Notes: a model not told the origin generated them from the sequence alone. A DNA stretch of 23,725 nucleotides from an uncultured Dorea sp. (GCA_910578495.1 CAJTRE010000018.1:30549-54273), one strand, 5' to 3'. Positions 7,920-13,667 are shown, counted from the stretch's first letter. Numbers and translations are program-made.

Positions 7920-8333
7920 CTATAAGACTTTTTTCAAATAATATCTATAATGCTTTTCTGGACAATTTTCTAATATACCAAATACAATATACCCTTGCTT
8001 CTCATAAAATTCTTTGGCTTGAAAATCAAATGTATCAAGATGAATAAGTTTAGCACCTTTTGATTTAGCATCATTTTCAACTTCTTCTAAAAGTAAGCTA
8101 CCAAGTTTTTTCCCTCTATAACTAGAATCGACCCACAATGTATCAACATAAACCATATTCCAACAATACATCCTTGCTACAATACCAGCAACAATCTTAT
8201 CATCCTTACCGATTTTCTTGCTTAAATCTATGAAATTTTCTTTCTGTTTAGCCTCAACCTGAGATAGATTATATTCCACCAGTCTATCAATGATATAATC
8301 CTGTTCTTTCTTTGAACATACATCAATTTTCAT
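7920..8333 (-). CDS. GNAT family N-acetyltransferase
   Basis: A 137-residue acetyl-CoA-dependent acyltransferase. Motif A is visible as VDTLWVDSSYRGKKLGSLLL, with the RGKKLG pyrophosphate-binding loop, followed by HLDTFDFQAKEFYEKQGY typical of motif B. The substrate cannot be told from sequence; the C-terminal ENCPEKHYRYYLKK resembles small housekeeping GNATs more than known aminoglycoside enzymes. I chose the ATG at 8331-8333 because AAAGGAA lies 8 bases upstream; an in-frame ATG at 8351 overlaps that site. It has its own promoter (8413-8441) and is the likeliest cargo gene of the element. Confidence 0.85.
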   Translation of the reverse strand: MKIDVCSKKEQDYIIDRLVEYNLSQVEAKQKENFIDLSKKIGKDDKIVAGIVARMYCWNMVYVDTLWVDSSYRGKKLGSLLLEEVENDAKSKGAKLIHLDTFDFQAKEFYEKQGYIVFGILENCPEKHYRYYLKKVL

Positions 8334-8412
8334 AATATAATTTCCTTTCATATAATAAATCGGATTTGTCTAGATTTACAACTTCTAATTTTGTTTGACT
8401 TTCACTACTCAC

Positions 8413-8441
8413 AGTATAATTCGATTTTATAAAATACACAA
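8413..8441 (-). promoter_or_regulatory. Promoter of the GNAT gene
   Basis: On the minus strand TTGTGT (8436-8441) and TATACT (8413-8418) are separated by 17 bases. This places GNAT in its own transcription unit downstream of the HTH gene terminator. Confidence 0.6.
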
Positions 8442-8443
8442 GT

Positions 8444-8484
8444 AAAAAGGTATGAGAGACTTTCACACCTCCGCATACCCTTTT
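8444..8484 (-). terminator. Terminator of the small HTH gene
   Basis: On the minus strand GGTATG (8474-8479) pairs with CATACC (8449-8454), followed by TTTTTAC. It lies about 35 bases past the HTH gene stop and just before the GNAT promoter. Confidence 0.6.
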
Positions 8485-8516
8485 ATCCATTCCATGCCAA
8501 TAACAGCAACAGCTCG

Positions 8517-8732
8517 TTATTCTTTTACGTAACAAATCAATTCGCCAACTTCACAAGCAAAATAATCACATAACTTACAAATCAAATTTGCGTCCAGCCT
8601 TTGAAATTCATTTCTGCAATATCTGTTAAAATTTGACCTCGGAATATCCAACTCTTTACAAATGGTATTCTTACTAATACCTCTTTCTTTCAACAATTCT
8701 TCTATCCTTAACTCTAAATGTCCATGATTCAT
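8517..8732 (-). CDS. Small Cro/C1-type HTH regulator
   Basis: A 71-residue protein that is almost entirely an HTH domain of the short YozG-like class: LELRIEELLKERGISKNTIC, KELDIPRSNFNRYCRNE, LICKLCDYFACEVGELICYV. A start at 8730-8732 gives eight bases after the AGGGG ribosome site; in-frame ATG and GTG codons three and two codons earlier are less well placed. The gene is divergent from the exported-protein gene at 8848. The intergenic region holds two near-identical palindromic 10-mers that could be its operators. Probably a local regulator of this two-gene module. Confidence 0.8.
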   Translation of the reverse strand: MNHGHLELRIEELLKERGISKNTICKELDIPRSNFNRYCRNEFQRLDANLICKLCDYFACEVGELICYVKE

Positions 8733-8783
8733 ATGCATCACCCCTACACAAAGTATATTTAATAAATCTTTATGTAGTAATTC

Positions 8784-8808
8784 ACTATATAGCGAGGTAC
8801 TATATAGT
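8784..8808. promoter_or_regulatory. Paired operator-like palindromes
   Basis: ACTATATAGC (8784-8793) and the perfect palindrome ACTATATAGT (8799-8808) are 15 bases apart, between divergent genes starting at 8732 and 8848. A plausible binding site for the adjacent HTH protein. Confidence 0.5.
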
Positions 8809-8847
8809 TATCCCCGTAGGGAACTTAGGAAAGAGAGGTACATACAC

Positions 8848-9156
8848 ATGAAAAGAAACGTCATAACTACACTTTTATTGCTCTGTTTAATTGCCGGAAT
8901 CTGCTATTACATCAGTCTGCCCGATTATCATGTCCGTAACAGCATGTCATTCAGCAATCAAGGCACACGAGACACGGAGCTAACTGTTATTGTTTACAAA
9001 TATTGGGGAATTAATGAGACTATTCGTAAAATTGAAGAGGAACACAACAAAATCAATGGCACTCCTACTACCCTTGAAATCAATCTCTATTATTCTGCAT
9101 GTCTGATTCGTTATGGCGAGAAACCCTTTAAAACCGTTGTTTTTAAATATGACTAA
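8848..9156 (+). CDS. Small exported or membrane-anchored protein, unknown
   Basis: A 102-residue protein starting MKRNVITTLLLLCLIAGICYY, an N-terminal hydrophobic helix (about residues 5-24) that should direct it to the membrane with the remainder outside. No lipobox is visible. The outer part is mixed polar (TELTVIVYKYWGINETIRKI, then TTLEINLYYSACLIRYG) and ends in VVFKYD. I do not recognise a characterised family; similar small proteins seem to occur in Firmicute integrative elements, but I cannot name one. An AAGAGAGG ribosome site lies upstream. It is divergent from the small HTH gene and terminated by the hairpin at 9163. Confidence 0.75.
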   Translation: MKRNVITTLLLLCLIAGICYYISLPDYHVRNSMSFSNQGTRDTELTVIVYKYWGINETIRKIEEEHNKINGTPTTLEINLYYSACLIRYGEKPFKTVVFKYD

Positions 9157-9162
9157 GAAAAA

Positions 9163-9206
9163 AGAATAACAGACAACACTTTCGCAATCGTGCTGTCTGC
9201 TATTCT
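9163..9206. terminator. Bidirectional terminator
   Basis: AGAATAACAGACA (9163-9175) pairs with TGTCTGCTATTCT (9194-9206) with one mismatch. The stem continues inward as CAC/GTG. On the minus strand it is followed by TTCTTTTTT, suiting the XRE gene, and on the plus strand it follows the 8848 gene by 6 bases. Confidence 0.6.
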
Positions 9207-9271
9207 CTGTATACTTTCCACATCTAGTTCTTTCTTGTTCGTGCTCTTTCAAAAACCAACGTTCCGAAGGA

Positions 9272-9316
9272 TGCCCAGAGCGACAGTTCCTAACAGGGCG
9301 GCGGGTCGGCTGGGCA
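9272..9316. repeat. GC-rich hairpin, candidate origin or RNA element
   Basis: TGCCCAG (9272-9278) pairs with CTGGGCA (9310-9316), and CGAC (9281-9284) with GTCG (9305-9308), around a 20-base loop rich in GGGCGG. The stretch 9260-9330 is strikingly GC-rich compared with the AT-rich element around it and is non-coding. Candidates are a single-strand replication origin, a mobilisation nick site or a structured RNA; the sequence alone does not decide. Confidence 0.45.
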
Positions 9317-9339
9317 AGTGGACGCCTTAGATTCTTCTG

Positions 9340-9756
9340 CTATTTCGTCACATATTCGATTGGACTATCTTCAATTCCCTCATATTTCTTTGTAGTAAGA
9401 AGATTGTTAATAAAGTCTAATACCTTGTTTGTATCTTCATCATCCAGTAAGTCCAATTTAGTCAAAATGTCAATGTCTGTTTGATTTTCCACTTGTATTG
9501 ATATGGGTTCAGATATATCCACAACTGCTTTAAATTTCTTCTTTTTATGAACTACATCAATATCTGTAGTCAATCCCATAACATGACTTTTGCTTACTCC
9601 AAAAAGCTGTGACAACCTATCCCATATAGAATCATCCCTTGGAGTTCCATTCCCATTTTCATAGTTAGTCAGCATACTTTGTGAAATTCCCAACTCTTTT
9701 GCCAATTCCGCAACCGTGATGTTATTTTCTTTTCTTAATTCTTTTATTTTATTCAT
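9340..9756 (-). CDS. XRE-family repressor of the element
   Basis: A 138-residue protein with an N-terminal HTH_3 domain (about residues 3-60: IKELRKENNITVAELAKELG, ISQSMLTNYENGNGTP, SQLFGVSKSHVMGL). A linker and an acidic helical C-terminal part follow (LDLLDDEDTNKVLDFINNLL), probably for dimerisation. AAGGAGG precedes the ATG. It is divergent from the rep-int operon. Each direction has a consensus promoter, and two related palindromes lie in the shared region, so I infer a C1-like repressor that controls replication and integration genes and possibly itself. There is no peptidase domain, so induction by RecA self-cleavage is not expected. Confidence 0.88.
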   Translation of the reverse strand: MNKIKELRKENNITVAELAKELGISQSMLTNYENGNGTPRDDSIWDRLSQLFGVSKSHVMGLTTDIDVVHKKKKFKAVVDISEPISIQVENQTDIDILTKLDLLDDEDTNKVLDFINNLLTTKKYEGIEDSPIEYVTK

Positions 9757-9779
9757 CGCAATCCTCCTTGTTTATGCTC

Positions 9780-9808
9780 ATTATATTTCAATGTTTTTAT
9801 TCTGTCAA
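9780..9808 (-). promoter_or_regulatory. Promoter of the XRE repressor gene
   Basis: On the minus strand a perfect TTGACA (9803-9808) and a perfect TATAAT (9780-9785) are separated by 17 bases, 24 bases before the repressor ATG. Confidence 0.8.
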
Positions 9809-9813
9809 TCTTT

Positions 9814-9832
9814 TTATCGGATATTAAGATAT
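9814..9832. promoter_or_regulatory. Operator-like site O1
   Basis: TTATCGGATATTAAGATAT matches the perfect palindrome at 9872-9890 at 13 of 19 positions. It lies between the two divergent -35 elements, 5 bases from each. Confidence 0.45.
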
Positions 9833-9837
9833 TTCGC

Positions 9838-9866
9838 TTGACACTCTATTACTCTTAGTGTATTAT
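9838..9866 (+). promoter_or_regulatory. Promoter of the 9918-rep-int operon
   Basis: TTGACA (9838-9843) and TATTAT (9861-9866) are separated by 17 bases; an overlapping TATAAT at 9864-9869 would give 20. It is the only strong promoter seen upstream of the three plus-strand genes. Confidence 0.75.
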
Positions 9867-9871
9867 AATTA

Positions 9872-9890
9872 TTATCTGAATATCAGATAA
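9872..9890. promoter_or_regulatory. Operator-like palindrome O2
   Basis: TTATCTGAATATCAGATAA has perfect 8-base arms around ATA. It begins 5 bases after the -10 element of the rep-int promoter, over the expected transcription start, so a bound repressor would block initiation. Confidence 0.65.
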
Positions 9891-9917
9891 TCAAATATTT
9901 TAAGGAGGTCATATTTA

Positions 9918-10238
9918 TTGATTAGAGGAACTGATTTTATTTTAAACCCGGACAAACTAGAGGAACAATTTCAATTAGTCGAAGTGTCTGAATGGATTGA
10001 CTACAACACCAAAGAGAAACTAGGCTTCTACTACACCGTTCTTTTTCCAAAGCTGAAATTTGAGAAAATCAAAGTTGGTGTTAAAAATGCCAATCAGCTT
10101 GTGTCTAATGAAGAATTGGAGCAAAGAGGACAAGTGGCCGTTTCATTTGAGGGACTACATACATGGGCGAGTCTCTATAATGGACGCTTATCCGTCAAAG
10201 CAGAAGCTGCCAATATCAGAAAAGCCGGAACAAAATAG
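9918..10238 (+). CDS. Small protein of the replication operon, unknown (ssDNA-binding candidate)
   Basis: A 106-residue protein starting at TTG, eight bases after a perfect AAGGAGGT; there is no ATG nearby. It is a soluble mixed alpha/beta sequence with a beta-rich middle (LGFYYTVLFPKLKFEKIKVG) and no cysteines or membrane segment. I do not recognise a family. Its position as first gene before an HUH Rep parallels small ssDNA-binding or accessory proteins of rolling-circle elements and the DUF961-type proteins of Tn916-like elements, but that is context only. The stop codon directly abuts the large inverted repeat at 10239. Confidence 0.75.
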   Translation: MIRGTDFILNPDKLEEQFQLVEVSEWIDYNTKEKLGFYYTVLFPKLKFEKIKVGVKNANQLVSNEELEQRGQVAVSFEGLHTWASLYNGRLSVKAEAANIRKAGTK

Positions 10239-10310
10239 TTCCCTAAAGGGGGCAGATAGTCAGTGCCGAACAACGTCATAAGGTGCTGACTATCTGCACC
10301 ATTTAAGGAA
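10239..10310. repeat. Large inverted repeat, candidate double-strand origin
   Basis: Bases 10239-10263 pair with 10286-10310 at 22 of 25 positions, including a perfect 12-base core (GCAGATAGTCAG / CTGACTATCTGC), around a 22-base loop. No T-run follows, so it is a poor terminator. Its place between a possible ssDNA-binding gene and an HUH rep gene makes it the best candidate for the Rep binding and nicking site, probably extruding as a cruciform with the nick in the loop. Confidence 0.6.
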
Positions 10311-10351
10311 ACAGATGTCGTTCTATCTTTACTTGATATATAAAACAACAT

Positions 10352-10368
10352 CTTCCGAAAAATCGGAG
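10352..10368. repeat. Small hairpin between candidate origin and rep
   Basis: CTTCCGA, AAAA, TCGGAG form a short stem (TCCGA/TCGGA with one further wobble pair). It could be a second stem of the origin or a translation control hairpin ahead of rep. Confidence 0.3.
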
Positions 10369-10400
10369 TAGAAACAAGCACATACAAAATAGGATACGAG

Positions 10401-11234
10401 GTGAATTTCGTGGGCAAACCAAAACAATGTTTTGTATACAATACGAAAATCATTGAAACTCCTACTACGAAAGAAGTGTATTTCTATGAAACTCCAATTT
10501 ACAGCCATTCAAACTCAGATTCAAAGACAAGGAAAGCACAATCACATAAACGCAAAACATTTGATGAAATGTCGGCATATAAGCAGTATGACAGCTTAAA
10601 GCGCAAGCAAAAACACTACGAACAAACCCGTTGGGAGATTACCCGGATTGTTGACTGTAATTTTGATAACAAAACGAAATTTTTAACGCTGACATTTAAA
10701 GAGAATATTCAAGACATCACTGAAACCAACAAAGAATTTAAGTATTTTATCCAACGACTAAATTACTATCTGTATCAAACCAAAGTCCAAACATTGAAAT
10801 ATATTGCAACGTGGGAGAAACAGAAGCGTGGAGCAATCCACTACCATGTTATTTTCTTTGATTTTCCATATGTGGCAAAAGAGAAGTTACAGAATTTATG
10901 GACTCATGGTTTTATCAAAATAAACCGCATTGATGTAGACAGCATGGAGAACAGAGGACGTTATTTAAGCAAATATTTTGGTAAAGACCTAGAGTTAAAG
11001 GAACATAAGAAAAAGGCATTTTTCAAATCTCAAAACCTTAAAATGCCGATTGAACAAAAGTTAATGCTTACGGATGATATTCTACAGGATTTATCACAAG
11101 AGAATATTGTCTTTCAGAAAGAATATACCAGACAGGTGTATGATGCAAAATCTATCATTACAAACGGCTCACCCCTTAAAGACAGCAGTGTTACATATCT
11201 AAAAATTAAAAAGGGGCGTGATTGTACTGGCTAA
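10401..11234 (+). CDS. rep: HUH-type rolling-circle replication initiator
   Basis: A 277-residue protein with the three Rep motifs in order: motif 1 FLTLTF (residues 94-99), motif 2 the metal-binding HUH in GAIHYHVIFF (H147, H149), and motif 3 RYLSKYFGK with Y188 or Y192 as the nicking tyrosine. This matches the Rep class found in small phages, inovirus-like elements and plasmids. There is no helicase domain, so unwinding needs a host helicase. The N-terminal about 80 residues are basic and may help DNA binding. The start is GTG at 10401 with AGGA six bases before, or GTG at 10410 with GAGGTG six bases before. The 3' end overlaps the integrase start by 17 bases, indicating one transcript with coupled translation. 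Confidence 0.88.
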   Translation: MNFVGKPKQCFVYNTKIIETPTTKEVYFYETPIYSHSNSDSKTRKAQSHKRKTFDEMSAYKQYDSLKRKQKHYEQTRWEITRIVDCNFDNKTKFLTLTFKENIQDITETNKEFKYFIQRLNYYLYQTKVQTLKYIATWEKQKRGAIHYHVIFFDFPYVAKEKLQNLWTHGFIKINRIDVDSMENRGRYLSKYFGKDLELKEHKKKAFFKSQNLKMPIEQKLMLTDDILQDLSQENIVFQKEYTRQVYDAKSIITNGSPLKDSSVTYLKIKKGRDCTG

Positions 11235-12543
11235 ACTGAACGCCCTTGAAATCCTGCAATATGAGAAAGCCATTATGTCGAGAGCCGATTCAATAAAGAC
11301 ATTGTATCAAGAATTAAAAGCTGGTATACTTTCGCTAACGGATATACAAGAACAGGTTGATATGAATAAAAAACAAGTTCTTGATTTACACAAAAAAATG
11401 TATAACTACTGGCAAGGGAAAAATGGTAAGTGGTACAGCTATTTACCGAAAGAGGGGGTTGAACCGCCAAAAGGAAAGCAGATTGAGAGTGTCAATGAGG
11501 AAAAACTGAATAATAAAATCATAGAGTATTATACCAATGAGGAATCTCGAAAAAAACAGAAAAAGGCTTGCCCTACTTTCTTAGAAGTCTACTATATGTG
11601 GCGGAGTCTAAAAGATTTGGAATTGACTGACAATTCTATTTACAAATATAACACTGACTGCAAGCGTTTTTTTGAGGATACAGATTTTGGAAATATGCCA
11701 ATAAATCAGATGACCGAAAACACCATACGGCTGTTTCTTTTACAGACTGTAAAAGAATTAAAATTATGTAAGAAGTCATGTAGCAAACTTTTTGGTTACA
11801 TCAAAAACACAATTCGTTATGCAAGAGTTGAAAAGATTATCCTTGATAATCCTATAGAGTTCCTCGAACCAAAAGACTTTACAAAACATTCTGTAGAAAT
11901 AGAGCGGACAAATGCTTCATACTATACCGACAATGAACTTCTGACGCTTCTAAATGGCTTGCATTGCCATTATAGTTCTGCTCCTACATATATGCCGGCA
12001 TACGCTGTTGAATTGGCTATATATACGGGAATGAGGGTGAGTGAGCTATGTACACTTAAATGGACGGATATTGCCGATAACTATATCAGTATCAACAAAT
12101 CTGCCAAATTCAATCGAGTACATAAAGAATATTCTGTTGGTAGCACTAAGACGAAAAAAGCACGAGTTTATCCGATGGACGCACAAATCACAACGTTGTT
12201 TGAAAGAATCAAGCAAGTACAGACAGAATACAAAATTTTGTGTGAATGGATATTCACGGATGGAAATAGTGGATATGTCCATGCAGGAAATATTACCAGC
12301 TATATGACTAGATTATGCAGAGAATGTGGTTTAAGCGGTGGTGGTATCACCAAGCTACGCAAAACGGCTTCTTCTGACTTACAGACCAGCGGTACACCAA
12401 AAGCGATTGTTGCAAGTATGCTGGGTCATACTACAGAAGTCAATGAAAAGTATTATACTTATGACACCTCAAACCTCGACCAAAAGAAAAAGATTATCCA
12501 GAACAGAAATGTTAAATTCAAAGAATTAACACCTGCCGGATAA
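11218..12543 (+). CDS. int: Tyrosine recombinase / integrase
   Basis: A 441-residue integrase catalysing insertion into the tRNA-Pro 3' end. The N-terminal region (to about 85, including KNGKWYSYLPKEG) is probably arm-binding, a core-binding SAM-like domain follows (about 117-220), and the catalytic domain runs about 235-430. Catalytic residues seen: R273 in YTGMRVSELCTLKW, R381 in ITKLRKTASSDL, H404 in MLGHTTEVNEKYY, nucleophile Y413 (or Y412). The usual His of the HxxR box is Thr378 here. The start is GTG 11218, overlapping rep, with AAGGGG very close; CTG 11227 is an alternative. Transcribed from the rep operon, it ends 68 bases from attR. It may be active, since the frame is intact. Confidence 0.93.
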   Translation: MIVLAKLNALEILQYEKAIMSRADSIKTLYQELKAGILSLTDIQEQVDMNKKQVLDLHKKMYNYWQGKNGKWYSYLPKEGVEPPKGKQIESVNEEKLNNKIIEYYTNEESRKKQKKACPTFLEVYYMWRSLKDLELTDNSIYKYNTDCKRFFEDTDFGNMPINQMTENTIRLFLLQTVKELKLCKKSCSKLFGYIKNTIRYARVEKIILDNPIEFLEPKDFTKHSVEIERTNASYYTDNELLTLLNGLHCHYSSAPTYMPAYAVELAIYTGMRVSELCTLKWTDIADNYISINKSAKFNRVHKEYSVGSTKTKKARVYPMDAQITTLFERIKQVQTEYKILCEWIFTDGNSGYVHAGNITSYMTRLCRECGLSGGGITKLRKTASSDLQTSGTPKAIVASMLGHTTEVNEKYYTYDTSNLDQKKKIIQNRNVKFKELTPAG

Positions 12544-12544
12544 T

Positions 12545-12562
12545 CCCAACCAAAGCCAACCA
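12545..12562 (+). repeat. Arm-like repeat, right copy
   Basis: CCCAACCAAAGCCAACCA, starting two bases after the integrase stop. It is the counterpart of 7661-7679 near the left end. Confidence 0.5.
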
Positions 12563-12585
12563 GCTTTTTTAACACTTTAAAAATC

Positions 12586-12607
12586 AAAAACCCGCATAAA
12601 ATGCGGG
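12586..12607 (-). terminator. Terminator of tRNA-Pro, carried by the element
   Basis: On the minus strand CCCGCAT, TTT, ATGCGGG form a perfect 7-bp hairpin (plus-strand 12591-12607) followed by TTTTTGATTTTT. It starts 6 bases after the tRNA 3' end and lies inside the element. Confidence 0.8.
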
Positions 12608-12610
12608 TAA

Positions 12611-12647
12611 AATCGGGGTAACAGGATTCGAACCTGCGACCTCACGG
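12611..12647. repeat. attR: tRNA-side copy of the direct repeat
   Basis: The right copy of the direct repeat (identical over 28 bases, 36 of 37 overall) forms the 3' part of the intact tRNA-Pro gene. The element therefore restored the tRNA on integration. Confidence 0.9.
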
Positions 12648-12687
12648 CCCCCAGCCGTGCGCTCTAACCAAACTGAGCCATACCCCG
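12613..12687 (-). tRNA. tRNA-Pro, anticodon GGG
   Basis: All arms fold. The acceptor CGGGGTA pairs with TACCCCG, with A as discriminator. The D arm is GCTC/GAGC. The anticodon stem is CACGG/CCGTG with loop CTGGGGG, giving anticodon GGG for CCC codons. The T arm is GCAGG, TTCGAAT, CCTGT. CCA is not encoded. The C1-G72 pair is usual for proline tRNA. It is the integration target of the element, and its terminator is now element DNA. Confidence 0.95.
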
Positions 12688-12802
12688 ATAACACATATAC
12701 ATATTTTAACGAATGTTTACGGAAAATGCAAGAACTACTTTTTCTGTCTTCTGTTATATGATAAAATAGCAAATAAAATGGTAAATGAAAGGAGTCCTTA
12801 TC

Positions 12803-13600
12803 ATGAAAATAATCGTAATTGGTCCTAGAGGAAAGATGGGTAAATTAATCACACAAACGGCTGCTGCCAGAGATGACATGGAATTAGTCGCCGGTGTTGC
12901 CCCAAAGGGACGGGATTATATCGGAGCTGACCTTGGAACCACAGCTATGGTCGGTCGTGAAATCGGTGTTCCGGTTGTAGATGATCTCAAAAGTGTTATC
13001 GACCGCTGCGACGTTATCATTGATTTTTCCACAAAAGAAATGGCGATGGAAGTATTAGACCTTGCAATCGCCCACAAAAAGGCACTTGTCTGCGGAACCA
13101 CCGGATTTTCCGACGTAGAGATGCAGCGTTTCCAAGACGCCGCCAAAAATATTCCCATGCTCTATGCAGCTAACACTTCTAAACTTGTAAATATTATGAA
13201 TAAATTATTAGAACTTGTAGTACGTACTGCCGGACAAGACCTGGATATTGAGATTCTGGAAATGCATGATCAATGGAAGAAAGACGCGCCAAGCGGCACT
13301 TCGAAAGAGATGGGCGAAATCATGGCAGAAGCTCTCGGAAACGAATTAAAAGACCTTGCAGTGTACGGGCGTGAGGGCGCTTCCCCAAGAGTCCCTGGCT
13401 CGATTGGTTACCATTCACTCCGCGCCGGTAATATTCCAAGCAGCCATACGGTATATTTTGGCGGTATGGGCGAACGTCTCGAAATCACACATCACTCTTA
13501 CAACTGGGAATGCTTCGCACGAGGCGCATGTGACTGTGCGGCGTTTTTAGATGGAAAAGCTCCGGGATTTTACACCATCAAAGATGTGCTGAATCTGTAA
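12803..13600 (+). CDS. dapB: 4-hydroxy-tetrahydrodipicolinate reductase (DapB-like)
   Basis: Probable NAD(P)H-dependent reductase of the lysine/DAP pathway, 265 residues. The N-terminal Rossmann motif is GPRGKMG (8-14 region), followed by VIIDFSTKE and VCGTTGFS, and the DapB signature KKDAPSGT at 159-166. Compared with the E. coli enzyme, the active-site His155 and Lys159 equivalents are present, but the second histidine of the HH pair is Asp156 and other signature positions differ (HDQWKK). It may be a divergent paralogue. The start at 12803 has AAAGGAG upstream; an in-frame ATG at 12785 lies before that site. It is divergent from tRNA-Pro and is the first chromosomal gene right of the element. 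Confidence 0.85.
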   Translation: MKIIVIGPRGKMGKLITQTAAARDDMELVAGVAPKGRDYIGADLGTTAMVGREIGVPVVDDLKSVIDRCDVIIDFSTKEMAMEVLDLAIAHKKALVCGTTGFSDVEMQRFQDAAKNIPMLYAANTSKLVNIMNKLLELVVRTAGQDLDIEILEMHDQWKKDAPSGTSKEMGEIMAEALGNELKDLAVYGREGASPRVPGSIGYHSLRAGNIPSSHTVYFGGMGERLEITHHSYNWECFARGACDCAAFLDGKAPGFYTIKDVLNL

Positions 13601-13619
13601 AGTTTCTGGTGCAAAAAAC

Positions 13620-13656
13620 GTAACAGTTCAGCCCGCGCCATTTTCAAAACTGTTAC
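13620..13656. repeat. Hairpin downstream of dapB
   Basis: GTAACAGTT (13620-13628) pairs perfectly with AACTGTTAC (13648-13656), loop 19 bases. The plus strand has no T-run after it, but the minus strand continues CGTTTTTTGC. It could weakly end dapB transcription or act as an operator. Confidence 0.45.
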
Positions 13657-13667
13657 AAAAAAACTTC

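Larger units (their letters stand above)
7577..12647. mobile_element. Integrated rolling-circle element in tRNA-Pro(GGG)
   Basis: A stretch of about 5.03 kb bounded by direct copies of the tRNA-Pro 3' end. The integrase lies next to the intact tRNA, which is the usual arrangement for tyrosine-recombinase islands. Contents from left to right: attL and arm-like repeats, GNAT acetyltransferase, small HTH protein, exported or membrane protein, GC-rich hairpin, XRE repressor, then an operon of a small unknown protein, HUH Rep and integrase. No capsid, terminase, Zot-type ATPase, coupling protein or type IV secretion gene is present. I therefore infer a small integrative element or satellite that replicates by rolling circle after excision and would need a helper for transfer. 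Both ends and all core genes look intact. Confidence 0.85.

Noticed and set aside
8323..8535. Minus-strand frame of 70 codons between GNAT and the HTH gene
   Set aside because: It overlaps both neighbours and runs through a terminator and the GNAT promoter; the text is not protein-like and no ribosome site supports it.
8980..9252. Minus-strand 90-codon frame opposite the exported-protein gene
   Set aside because: It is a shadow of the plus-strand gene, passes through the terminator hairpin and lacks a ribosome site.
10060..10453. Frames on both strands across the inverted repeat that share a GADSQ peptide
   Set aside because: The similarity is produced by the inverted repeat itself; neither frame has a ribosome site and they overlap real genes.
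7577..12647. Element as an inovirus (filamentous phage) prophage
   Set aside because: An HUH Rep and a small possible ssDNA-binding protein fit, but there is no Zot-like ATPase, no coat protein cluster and no adsorption protein.
7577..12647. Element as a Tn916-type conjugative transposon remnant
   Set aside because: No coupling protein, VirB4-like ATPase or NlpC protein is present, and insertion is tRNA-specific with intact ends.
13620..13656. Hairpin after dapB as a plain intrinsic terminator
   Set aside because: The plus strand lacks a T-run after the stem; only the minus strand has one, and no minus-strand gene ends here. Kept as an unexplained repeat.
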